Source: a bacterium
GTDB lineage: Bacteria > UBP6 > UBA1177
Length of the DNA stretch: 64,000 nt
Assembly (NCBI GenBank): GCA_017645765.1
Contig: JAGCNV010000055.1
Coordinates: forward strand, 1 to 64,000
Direction of reading: 5' to 3'
The position numbers and the translations under genes are program-made. Of this stretch, positions 1 to 7,244 are shown in pieces. Each line of letters opens with the position of its first letter. The first letter of the stretch is position 1. The notes under the pieces were generated by a model. That model was not told the origin of the DNA, searched no databases, and was given only the letters and a program-made list of their open reading frames with translations.

Positions 1-1941
1 ACGGAAGCGGCTGAAGCGGCAATCAAAGCGGCGAAAGAGACAAAAACCCTGCCGCAGCATTCTTTCTCAGGTCCGGTCGAACACGCAATCGCCCACATCG
101 AAGAAGCAGTCGTTCACGGCATGCCGGAAGAACAGCAGAGATGGTATGCGATCAAAGTTTTCGAGCGTGACGACAAAGTCCTTGAAATGCTCAAAATCGA
201 AAAAAGTCTTCTCGACCACATCGAAGCGGACATCAAGGCTGCCGAAAAAGAACTTGACGACGACGCGGAAAGCATCATCACGAACGAACGTTACATCTAC
301 ATCGCCGAAATTCTGAAATCGGGCTACAAAAAGGCGAATGCAGGCGAGATCTCCAATTCTGACAAAATCGATAAAATCGTGACGAACCGCTGGTTAGGCC
401 TTCCGATCTTCGCGATCGTCATGTTCCTTATCTATTACATTTCAATGGTAACGGTCGGCGCGGACGCGACTGACTGGGCAAACGACTGCCTTTTCGGCGA
501 CGGCTGGCACATGTTCGGGATAGGAAGCGCAGAGTTTGAGGACGCCGAAGAAGAATTCGGTGACACACCGGCAATTCTCGAAGCACTGGAAAAAGGAGAA
601 AAAACTTACGTCTCCGTTGACGAAGAGACTCTTGAAACTTCAGAACCGATCGAAATAACAGAAGAAATCGCCAACAATGCCAAAGCGATGAAAGAAAAAT
701 ACGGCGAAGAAGGTCCCGATCCCGCCGATTACGGCGCATGGATCCCGGGCGTTCCCGTCCTTGTTGAAAAAATCCTTGATGCGATCGGATGCGCAGAATG
801 GCTCAAAGGACTCATCCTTGACGGTATCGTTGCCGGTGTCGGCGCGGTCCTCGGATTTGTTCCGCAGATGCTCGTCCTCTTCTTCCTGCTCGCATTTGTC
901 GAAGCGTGCGGATATATGGCGCGTATCGCATTCGTTCTTGACAGGATCTTCAGAAAATTCGGACTTTCAGGCAAATCGTTCATTCCGATGCTCGTAGGAA
1001 CAGGCTGCGGCATCCCCGGCGTCATGGCAAGCAGAACTATAGAAAACGAGCGCGACCGCCGTATGACGATCATGACGACGACTTTCATCCCGTGCGGCGC
1101 GAAAGTTCCTTTCATCGCAATGGTCGCAGGGGCTATTTTCGGCGGCTCGGCATGGGTTGCGACCTCGGCTTACTTTGTCGGAATGGCGGCGATCATCATT
1201 TCCGGCATCATGCTCAAAAAAACAAAAATGTTCGCAGGAAACCCTGCTCCTTTCGTAATGGAACTCCCTTCCTACCACATGCCGACACTCGGAAACGTTC
1301 TCCGTTCGATGTGGGAGCGCGGCTGGTCGTTCATCAAAAAAGCGGGAACGATAATCCTTGTTTCGACGATCCTCGTATGGTTCACCTCATTCTTCGGATG
1401 GACTGACGAAGGTTTCGGAATGCTTGCTGAAGACCAGCTCGATTCTTCGATCCTCGCCTACATCGGCAAAGGCATCGCATGGATATTCGCTCCGCTCGGC
1501 TGGGGAAGCTGGCAGGCGGCTGTCGCGTCGGTCACCGGACTTGTCGCAAAAGAAAACATCGTCGGCACGATGGGCATTCTCTACGGAGCTGGCGATATGA
1601 CGGCTTGGGAAGCTATGGCTCAGGCATTCACGGGAATCACCGGATATTCGTTCCTGGTCTTCAACCTTCTCTGCGCTCCGTGTTTTGCTGCGATCGGTGC
1701 TATCAAGCGTGAAATGAACAACACGAAATGGACATGGTTTGCAATCGGCTACCAGTGCGGTTTCGCTTATGCCGTAGCACTTATGATCAACCAGTTCGGC
1801 AATCTGTTCACAGGCAACTTCTCTCTCTTCAATGTAATATTCATGATAGCCGCTTTCGCTTGCCTTGCAGGAATGATCTACATGCTTTTCTTCAAGCAAT
1901 ACAGCGAAGCGACAAAACTTTCAGTTACGGCAGGTAAATAA
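1..1941 (+). CDS. feoB: Ferrous iron transport protein B, 5' end outside window
   Basis: The frame is open from base 1, so the gene begins upstream; 646 residues are visible. The N-terminal GTPase domain is missing from view and the visible part starts in the helical spacer. The membrane part shows the FeoB gate motif GTGCGIPGVMASRTI, the following ENERDRRMTIM segment, and about eight to ten hydrophobic segments. FeoB imports Fe(II) through the inner membrane. An acidic stretch of roughly 70 residues (about bases 525-735) lies between the first and second membrane segments; it is longer than in E. coli FeoB as I recall it. The stop shares one base with the next start (TAATG), so the two genes are probably translationally coupled. 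Confidence 0.95.
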   Translation, partial: TEAAEAAIKAAKETKTLPQHSFSGPVEHAIAHIEEAVVHGMPEEQQRWYAIKVFERDDKVLEMLKIEKSLLDHIEADIKAAEKELDDDAESIITNERYIYIAEILKSGYKKANAGEISNSDKIDKIVTNRWLGLPIFAIVMFLIYYISMVTVGADATDWANDCLFGDGWHMFGIGSAEFEDAEEEFGDTPAILEALEKGEKTYVSVDEETLETSEPIEITEEIANNAKAMKEKYGEEGPDPADYGAWIPGVPVLVEKILDAIGCAEWLKGLILDGIVAGVGAVLGFVPQMLVLFFLLAFVEACGYMARIAFVLDRIFRKFGLSGKSFIPMLVGTGCGIPGVMASRTIENERDRRMTIMTTTFIPCGAKVPFIAMVAGAIFGGSAWVATSAYFVGMAAIIISGIMLKKTKMFAGNPAPFVMELPSYHMPTLGNVLRSMWERGWSFIKKAGTIILVSTILVWFTSFFGWTDEGFGMLAEDQLDSSILAYIGKGIAWIFAPLGWGSWQAAVASVTGLVAKENIVGTMGILYGAGDMTAWEAMAQAFTGITGYSFLVFNLLCAPCFAAIGAIKREMNNTKWTWFAIGYQCGFAYAVALMINQFGNLFTGNFSLFNVIFMIAAFACLAGMIYMLFFKQYSEATKLSVTAGK

Positions 1942-2303
1942 TGGGAACAATCCTTGTGCTGGCAATATTGATGGCGGTGGTTGCCGCCATCATCCTCAAT
2001 CTTGTAAAAAACAAGAAACAGGGAAAATCCTCATGCGGATGCAACTGCGGCTGCTGTCCGATGTCAGGAAGCTGCCACACTTCAAAACACCTGACAGTCC
2101 TTGAAATCGAAGGAATGATGTGTCCGATGTGCGAAAGCCATGTCAATGACGCGATCCGCAACAATTTCAAGGTAAAAGAAGTCAAATCGTCGCACAAAAC
2201 AGGTCTTACGCAGATAACAAGCGACGAACCGCTCGACGAGGAAGAACTGAGGAAAGTAATCAAAAGCACAGGATACGGAATAAAGAGCATTGCAAAACGT
2301 TGA
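1941..2303 (+). CDS. FeoB-associated Cys-rich membrane protein fused to a heavy-metal-associated domain
   Basis: 120 residues. Residues 1-22 form one membrane helix, followed by a basic patch and the Cys cluster CGCNCGCCPMSGSC that is typical of the small FeoB-associated Cys-rich proteins. From about residue 52 a second domain follows with the copper/heavy-metal binding pattern MMCPMCESHV and a beta-alpha-beta-like layout ending STGYGIKSI, as in HMA (CopZ/MerP-like) domains. The start overlaps the feoB stop. Role inferred: metal handling next to the FeoB channel, or a check on metal selectivity. The fusion of the two modules is the unusual point. Family call is firm; function is not established. 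Confidence 0.85.
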   Translation: MGTILVLAILMAVVAAIILNLVKNKKQGKSSCGCNCGCCPMSGSCHTSKHLTVLEIEGMMCPMCESHVNDAIRNNFKVKEVKSSHKTGLTQITSDEPLDEEELRKVIKSTGYGIKSIAKR

Positions 2304-2349
2304 AAAAGTTCATTTACAAAGTGACTAACAACTCCTCCGTGTAATAAAA

Positions 2350-2415
2350 AAGGGAAAGAACTTTTCGGACAAATAAACCGCACAGTCCCTCTTGATTCTT
2401 TCCCTTCGTTTTTTT
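2350..2415 (+). terminator. Stem with long loop and T-run after the feo operon
   Basis: An exact 11-bp inverted repeat (AAGGGAAAGAA at 2350-2360, TTCTTTCCCTT at 2396-2406) is followed two bases later by seven T. The 35-base loop is long for a simple terminator, so it could also be an attenuator-like element before the methyltransferase gene. Confidence 0.55.
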
Positions 2416-2441
2416 GAACTGCTCTTTTAAAATTTCATGAC

Positions 2442-3251
2442 ATGGAAACAAAGATGAATTTGCAGTTAGGCGACGTTCAGACAACCGCACTTATTCCGCT
2501 GGCGGTAAAGGCAAGTGAAAGCAGGCGTGAAAATCCGCGTGTAATCGACAAAAAAGCTGTGGAAATCGTTGAAGCTCTCGGCATCGATATTTCAAAGTAT
2601 GACAAGTTCATGTCACACGAAGGTGTCATTGCCCGCACGATCATGCTCGACAGGCAGCTTAAGGAAATCATCATAAAAACTCCCGAAACAGTGGTCATCA
2701 ATCTCGGTGCTGGATTCGACGACCGGTTCTCCCGCGTTGACAACGGAAAGATCCTCTGGTTCGACCTGGATCTGCCAGATGTGATCACTGCAAGAAAAAA
2801 GGCTTTCCCTGAAAAAGAAAGAGTGACTATGATTGCCGGGAACATATTGGATTCAGACTGGTGCAAACCCGTTCAGGAAGCCCTTTCAGAGAAAAAAACA
2901 AAGCCAGTATTCCTGGCTGAAGGCCTTTTCATGTATCTCACAATGGAACAGATCCAGAGTTTTCTGAATGTCCTGAAGGATAATTTCCCCGGCGGAGGAA
3001 CTCTTATCGCAGAGCAGAACAATAAACTCATGGTAAAAAACGAGAAATTTCACGATACCGTAAAAAACACGAACGCCCATTTTGTCTCAGGCACCGATTC
3101 CGGTCAGGAGATAGCCGATCTCGTCAAAGGATTCCGCCTTGTCGAGGAACACAGCTTCAATGAAGAAATGAAAAAACACAGCATACGCGGAAAACTCTTC
3201 GCATTGCTGCTGCCCAAAATGAATGACCGCTGGGCGACATTCGAGTGGTAA
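2442..3251 (+). CDS. Class I SAM-dependent methyltransferase, leucine carboxyl methyltransferase family
   Basis: 269 residues, a normal length for this family (PF04072, related to PPM1/LCMT and to polyketide O-methyltransferases). Seen: a SAM-binding motif VVINLGAGFDDRF, an acidic motif WFDLDLPDVI ending the second strand, and FLAEGLFMYL, all diagnostic of the family. Substrate cannot be told; bacterial members usually methylate small carboxylates or hydroxyls. No strong ribosome site precedes either in-frame ATG (2442 or 2454). It is separated from the feo genes by a terminator-like stem, so it is probably its own unit. Confidence 0.8.
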   Translation: METKMNLQLGDVQTTALIPLAVKASESRRENPRVIDKKAVEIVEALGIDISKYDKFMSHEGVIARTIMLDRQLKEIIIKTPETVVINLGAGFDDRFSRVDNGKILWFDLDLPDVITARKKAFPEKERVTMIAGNILDSDWCKPVQEALSEKKTKPVFLAEGLFMYLTMEQIQSFLNVLKDNFPGGGTLIAEQNNKLMVKNEKFHDTVKNTNAHFVSGTDSGQEIADLVKGFRLVEEHSFNEEMKKHSIRGKLFALLLPKMNDRWATFEW

Positions 3252-3341
3252 GGAATTCCAAAGTTTTATATTAGTAAAATCCAAAGTCTTCACTGTTATC
3301 ATGCTTATTTTATTGCAAGAACTAATAAGAACGAAGATTTT

Positions 3342-4197
3342 TTATTTTCTGACTTCTTTTTCTATTTCTTTTCGAAGCCATTCTGTCAACTTCTCTTCAG
3401 AAGGAAGATTAAGTTTGTATTTTTGGATAAAAAGGTTCGCATCAATACCGTCAGTAGCATAAATAATTTGTCTGAATCTGTCGTTTCAATTCACGCACAG
3501 ACCATGTGCCTTTGATTATTTCAAGTTCGTAAAAAACTCTTGCAAGAGGATTTTCTACGCTCAAAATCAACGAAAAGTGTGAAAACGAAAGATGTGAAAA
3601 GAGTTTTTCCGGCGGAATTTGAAGCTTGTCATCAGATTGGGCAATCAGTGATTGCCCAATTGGTGCTTGAATTTGGCAGACACTGTTTGCCAAATTACTT
3701 TCAGCGAGATCATTTTTTAATTGTGCAGACACTGTTTGCACAATTTGGCAATCACCGATTGCCAAATTACTTTCAACGAGTTCCTGTTTTGATTGGGCAG
3801 ACGCTGTCTGCCCAATTGTGCAATCACTGATTGCACAATTTACCAGGCTCGGCTCTATTGTTGGAATCAGCCTTTCATCTGCTTCGAACTCGTTAAGGAC
3901 ATAGTCAAAAATTGGTTTTTTAAGAGTTCTGAAGTCCAGAAAAAATTGACGATAAAGGCGTAAATTTCTGTATGAAAGAGATTTTTTGTTCAAATCTTCC
4001 GCGAGTTTTTGGAGAGTTCTTTCTCCATATTTAGCCCTGTCTTTGCCGTTCTGCTCGTAGTTTACGATATAAAAGCCGATGAGCCAGTTCCGCGCTGTGA
4101 CATTTCTGTTTATCGCTTTCGCAGTGTTCTCTTCAAAAACAATGTTGAGAGAATTTATCGAATTTTCAAGTTGATTGAAATCAATATTTTTTGTCAT
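3342..4197 (-). pseudogene. Broken DUF1016/YhcG-family nuclease gene: catalytic core deleted, frame lost
   Basis: The ATG at 4197 has GAGG eight bases upstream. Residues 1 to about 80 match the DUF1016 N-terminal domain (NYEQNGKDRAKYGERTLQKL, then NLRLYRQFFLDF). A tandem-repeat insert of about 75 residues follows, then the conserved LSFSHFSLILSVENPLAR...WSVRELKRQI block. The reading frame then stops at 3451. In another frame, immediately downstream, bases 3474-3342 encode IYATDGIDANLFIQKYKLNL and PSEEKLTEWLRKE, which is the usual C-terminal tail of YhcG proteins. So the PDDEXK catalytic domain (about 100-120 codons) has been deleted and the junction is out of frame. The family acts as a nuclease-like accessory or defence protein; this copy should be inactive. 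Confidence 0.8.
3636..3840. repeat. Six in-frame palindromic repeats with compensatory stem changes
   Basis: Six hairpins lie inside the DUF1016 pseudogene at 3636-3660, 3670-3696, 3719-3745, 3742-3768, 3792-3816 and 3814-3840. Each has an 11-12-bp stem and a 1-3-base loop. Stem bases differ between copies (GGGC/GCCC, TGGC/GCCA, GTGC/GCAC) but always on both arms, so pairing is kept. Two copies form pairs that share 3-4 bases, and the paired unit recurs every 72 bases, giving a 24-residue protein repeat of the type AIxDCxIxQTxSAQ...ESNL. A related copy occurs at 14291-14315. Confidence 0.9.
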
Positions 4198-4783
4198 CGC
4201 TGACCTCAATCACACAATTTTTCTTCAAATTTTTTATATCAAAAACTATCCCCTCGCAGAAGGGCTCTCCTTCATGAGTCATATAAAAAGTTGTGTGAGG
4301 AATATCCGTTTCATAAGACCACGGAATGATTTCCCAATCATCGGTGATTTTGCTTTTTTCATACCATTTTGCCGAAATATTGTTACAGTTGCCGAGTCCT
4401 TCTTTAAGAATCCAATGACCGTCTTCTTGTTCCAAATGGAAATCACCTCCGTTAAAGCAGTCTCCTTCCGCAAATATGGCACCATAGAAATCAATCACAT
4501 CATCAGAATGCCCGCATACAATGACAAGATCGTTCCTCTCCGCGCACTTTCTTTCAAATTCGCAAAAACCATCCTCATCGTCACGATTATTTAGACAAAA
4601 AGCCATTGATTTTGCGGTAAATTTTTCTGTTCGCAAAAGAAGCAAATAATCAACAAGCTTTGAATAATTCCTCCCGAATTTTTCCTTTGCTTTTTCTGCA
4701 ATAAGTTTGTTGTCATCGCAAACACTTGAGGCTCCTTCGATAAAAAGTTCGATCCATTTAACGATTTGATTCAGATTACTCAT
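4181..4783 (-). CDS. Hypothetical protein, 200 residues, phage-protein-like motif
   Basis: The ATG at 4783 is chosen because GGAG lies eight bases upstream; the longer open frame to 4897 has a membrane-like low-complexity N-terminus and no ribosome site. I cannot name the family. The segment NDLVIVCGHSDDVIDFYGAI followed by FNGGDFHL recalls a motif in hypothetical phage and mobile-element proteins (VIVFGASDD...DFxGAI...GG). No membrane segment or signal peptide. Its end overlaps the start of the broken DUF1016 gene by 17 bases, so the two were one operon in an accessory region. Confidence 0.6.
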   Translation of the reverse strand: MSNLNQIVKWIELFIEGASSVCDDNKLIAEKAKEKFGRNYSKLVDYLLLLRTEKFTAKSMAFCLNNRDDEDGFCEFERKCAERNDLVIVCGHSDDVIDFYGAIFAEGDCFNGGDFHLEQEDGHWILKEGLGNCNNISAKWYEKSKITDDWEIIPWSYETDIPHTTFYMTHEGEPFCEGIVFDIKNLKKNCVIEVSDDKKY

Positions 4784-5327
4784 TTTAGCACTCCAAAAAT
4801 AAAAACTAATATTATTGCGAATGATCTTAAATTTTCCACATTTAAACAAACAATAATTTTTTACTACAAAATATAAAACACAGCAAAAAAACCACACAAT
4901 GCAATATTGAATTTCAGCATAAAAGTCAAATTATTTTTAGATTTTTGTTATAATACAATTTTAAGATTTTTGTCTGAGGATTTGCAATCCTTACAGACCC
5001 CTCAGCCGCTTGCGGCAGCTCCCCTGAAATCAGGGGCGCCGAGAATCGGTAGAGCCGTTTCCTGACACGTCTCGCGAAATCAGAAAAAAACAGGGCTTCG
5101 TCTAAGATTCCAGTTTGGAATCTTGAACGAAAATGGGAATTATTTTGGTGAGTTATCTGTTTTTTTCCGCTGGCAGTTGGAACTGAAAGGGGGGTGACAA
5201 TTTGTCTCCACCCTTCGGAAAAAGCAGTATCACATTGGCGCATTTTCTTAATGATGAAATTTTTTGTTGATATATATTAGAAAATTAATATTCTTAATTT
5301 GAAAAAACTGTTCAATTGGATAATGAT
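4784..5327. other. Gene-free stretch of dispersed repeats
   Basis: No convincing gene. 4784-4925 is AT-rich and probably holds the promoter of the leftward gene. 4998-5040 is a hairpin element (CCCCTGA/TCAGGGG stem) related to 26494-26537. 5035-5156 is copy 1 of a repeat whose second copy lies beyond the RhuM gene (6197-6354). Inside copy 1, 5104-5124 is a further hairpin (AAGATTCCA, 3-base loop, TGGAATCTT). The 105-codon leftward frame across this stretch looks like chance reading of repeats. Confidence 0.7.
5035..5156. repeat. Dispersed repeat, copy 1, left of RhuM gene
   Basis: Shares with 6197-6354 the blocks GGCGCCGA-AATCGGTAGAG, the hairpin around GTTTCCTGA-ACGTCTC, AAATCAGAAAAAAACAGG, and TCTTGAACG-AAATGGGAA leading to GAGTTAT. 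Between the last two blocks copy 1 has a 21-base palindrome where copy 2 has an unrelated insert of about 55 bases. Confidence 0.85.
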
Positions 5328-6188
5328 ATGCAAAACGACATGACTAATCAACTTGATTTCAAAGAAAACGAAATAGTTTTGTATCAGCCGAATGATACCA
5401 TCCATTTGGAAGTCAGAATGGCGGACGAAACCGTCTGGCTCACACAGGCTCAAATTGCTCTGCTTTTTGGCACACAACGCCCGGCTATCACAAAACACCT
5501 GCGTAACATTTTTAAATCTGGAGAGCTTGAGGAATCTTCAGTTAGTTCCATTTTGGAACATACTGCTGCCGACGGGAAAGTTTACCGGACTCAGTTCTAC
5601 AATTTAGATGCCATTCTTTCTGTCGGATACCGCATAAACAGTATTAATGCTACGATGTTCCGCAAATGGGCAACCAGCGTTCTGAAAGACTATCTCCTTA
5701 AAGGTTATGCTGTGAATCAAAGGATTGAACGCCTGGAAAACCGTGTAAGCAAGACAGAAGAAAAAATAGATTTTTTTGTCCGCACCTCGTTGCCGCCAGT
5801 GGAAGGTGTTTTCTTCCAAGGTCAGATTTTTGATGCCTACGCGAAGTTTGAATCGTTCATTCAAAGTGCTGAACAAGAAATCATTCTTATTGACAATTAC
5901 ATTGATATTTCGGTTTTGGAACGCTTTTCAAAAAAGCAAAAAGATGTGAAAGTCACGATTTATACCGATCCTAAAACAAAATTAAGCGAGCAGGATATTC
6001 AAAAATTCAATGAACAATATCCACAACTTATAATAGAACACACCTCAAAAGCACACGACCGTTTTCTGATAATTGATAATAAAATCCTTTATCACATTGG
6101 TGCATCGTTAAAAGATCTCGGCAAAAAATGTTTCGCTTTTGAGATCATGGATTCAGCTTGGATAAAAGAGATCCTGAAGAATTTGTGA
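5328..6188 (+). CDS. RhuM-family protein with C-terminal HDRFLIID domain
   Basis: About 286 residues from the ATG at 5328; a TTG at 5316 and an ATG at 5340 are alternatives and no site has a strong ribosome signal. The N-terminal half is the virulence RhuM domain (ETVWLTQAQIALLFGTQRPA, ITKHLRNIFKSGEL, FYNLDAILSVGYRINS, FRKWATSVLKDYLLKGY), thought to bind DNA. The C-terminal third, from about residue 165, carries HDRFLIID and YHIGASLKDLGKKCFAF, which resembles phospholipase-D-like folds and is usual in longer RhuM proteins. Such genes are frequent in defence and mobile regions; the biochemical role is unknown. Repeat copies lie on both sides, which suggests gain or loss as a cassette. Confidence 0.85.
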   Translation: MQNDMTNQLDFKENEIVLYQPNDTIHLEVRMADETVWLTQAQIALLFGTQRPAITKHLRNIFKSGELEESSVSSILEHTAADGKVYRTQFYNLDAILSVGYRINSINATMFRKWATSVLKDYLLKGYAVNQRIERLENRVSKTEEKIDFFVRTSLPPVEGVFFQGQIFDAYAKFESFIQSAEQEIILIDNYIDISVLERFSKKQKDVKVTIYTDPKTKLSEQDIQKFNEQYPQLIIEHTSKAHDRFLIIDNKILYHIGASLKDLGKKCFAFEIMDSAWIKEILKNL

Positions 6189-6196
6189 AAATTCTA

Positions 6197-6354
6197 GGCG
6201 CCGAAAATCGGTAGAGGCGTTTCCTGAAACGTCTCATTAAATCAGAAAAAAACAGGTCTTCGATGTCGGAGCGTATGTGGCATTTCGTCATGTTGAGGCC
6301 AAGCCGAAACATCTATGATCTTGAACGGAAATGGGAATTATTTTGGGGAGTTAT
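6197..6354. repeat. Dispersed repeat, copy 2, right of RhuM gene
   Basis: Second copy of the 5035-5156 element in the same orientation, starting nine bases after the RhuM stop. It contains the hairpin AGGCGTTTCCTGAAACGTCT and, in place of copy 1's small palindrome, a block with ATGTTGAGGCCAAGCCGAAA-type sequence that can fold with upstream bases. No gene is seen here. Confidence 0.85.
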
Positions 6355-6366
6355 ATGCTCCGGTTT

Positions 6367-6891
6367 CTATGATTTAGTGTTGTATTCCTTGCTCTTTTCT
6401 TCAAGAAGTTTGAAATCGCAGCAGATTGCAGTCAAAAACCCGTAACGGCAGGAATTTTTATCGTATCGCTCCAAATAAATCGATAGCGATTTGTCTGTTA
6501 TCTCGACCCAATGTTTTCTTAAGTATCGGTATTCGTTCATTAAATAGGTGTCTTTTAAAGGATCGATAATGATTTTTTCCGTCATATTTCGCGGAACAGG
6601 AATCATGTTGTTGTGAAGCAGGTTCGAGATTTCTTCGCCGGAAGCTGTGATGAAAGTCGTTGTAAGCGGATTTCTTTTTTTAAGTCCTTTTTTCCGGCGT
6701 TCCGATGTGGTTTGGGAACTCAGCGGAATAACATACATTTTATTGTTGATGCGAACAGCCAAACCTACATAAGGTCTCCCTTTTTTCAGGCGGACGCGAC
6801 TATCAAAATTGTGAAGATACGAAAGATATTCGCTGTCAACTTTCACTATTATCGGGGAAGTTTGTTTAATATCGGAATCCAATAATTTCAT
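6367..6891 (-). CDS. toxN: Type III toxin-antitoxin toxin, ToxN/AbiQ family (full length)
   Basis: 174 residues, the usual ToxN length (PF13958). Seen: VKVDSEYLSYLHNFDSRV, GRPYVGLAVRINNKMYVIPL-SSQ in the N-terminal half, then NNMIPVP, and the final helix FLTAICCDFKLLEEKSKEY. ToxN proteins are RNases held inactive by a small repeat RNA. The ATG at 6891 has a weak AGG site eight bases upstream. Directly upstream are a terminator, a short RNA body and a promoter, the usual order of a type III locus. Defence role (abortive infection) is known for the family and inferred here. Confidence 0.9.
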   Translation of the reverse strand: MKLLDSDIKQTSPIIVKVDSEYLSYLHNFDSRVRLKKGRPYVGLAVRINNKMYVIPLSSQTTSERRKKGLKKRNPLTTTFITASGEEISNLLHNNMIPVPRNMTEKIIIDPLKDTYLMNEYRYLRKHWVEITDKSLSIYLERYDKNSCRYGFLTAICCDFKLLEEKSKEYNTKS

Positions 6892-6902
6892 AAAAACTAC
6901 CT

Positions 6903-7001
6903 AAAAAAAAAGGCTTTCCGAAGAAAGCCTCATTTTGAATCGTCCACTGAGCAGGACCACTCTTTAGTTCGGTAATATACTCAAGAATATTGTTTTGTCA
7001 A
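6903..7001 (-). ncRNA. toxI: ToxI-like antitoxin RNA 1 with its promoter and terminator
   Basis: Leftward reading: -35 TTGACA (7001-6996), 16-base spacer, -10 TATATT (6979-6974), short RNA body, then terminator hairpin AGGCTTTC-TTCG-GAAAGCCT (6930-6911) with eight T. The toxin start follows 11 bases later. The body (about 6967-6931) has only one unit, with a GTCCTGC...AGTGGAC...TTCAAAA pattern that matches the three units of toxI2 (14620-14720) at the same landmarks. Most known type III antitoxins have about two or more units, so this is unusually short. Confidence 0.7.
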
Positions 7002-7027
7002 TACTAATTTAGAAAAATTTTTAAAAA

Positions 7028-7180
7028 TTATTTTATTGTGTCTTGTTTTGACCGAGCACGGGCTTGCCAAAAATTGAGTTGTTGCAAAATTTGCAACAAC
7101 CACTCGACATGCATTTGTCGGAGCGCGGGCGGCTCGCCTGCAGGTTTTTGAGGTTCAGCTTGCGACCACAAAAAGGACTT
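7028..7180 (-). ncRNA. Candidate structured transcript beyond the CRISPR array (unproven)
   Basis: Lies directly downstream, leftward, of promoter copy A, with predicted start near 7174. Leftward it contains a GC-rich GAGC/GCTC stem, a CGACA/TGTCG hairpin (near 7102-7117) and an 11-bp near-perfect palindrome GTTGTTGCAAA/TTTGCAACAAC (7100-7078) followed by CAATTTTT, which may end transcription near 7068. If transcription continues, a 28-codon frame starts at 7114 (MHVEWLLQILQQ, ending at 7028) but it has no ribosome site. Existence of an RNA is inferred only from promoter similarity and structure. Confidence 0.35.
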
Positions 7181-7215
7181 ATTTTACTCACCTACTCAGG
7201 CATATAGCGCCTGAG
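7181..7215 (-). promoter_or_regulatory. Shared palindrome promoter, copy A, pointing away from the array
   Basis: Palindrome at 7195-7215: CTCAGGC, 7-base centre, GCCTGAG. Reading leftward, eight bases (TAGGTGAG) separate it from a TAAAAT hexamer (7186-7181). Same geometry as copies B, C and D. The bases at the -35 position are inside the palindrome and are non-consensus (CGCTAT), so activation by a bound protein, or repression through it, is likely. It matches copy B over about 38 bases and lies 30 bases from the far end of the array. Confidence 0.7.
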
Positions 7216-7244
7216 TCGAGAAAATCCGCGTTTTTTTAGTAAGT

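Noticed and set aside
4926-5243. Leftward 105-codon frame
   Set aside because: It crosses dispersed repeats and hairpins, has no ribosome site or recognisable domain, and its sequence is explained by the repeats.
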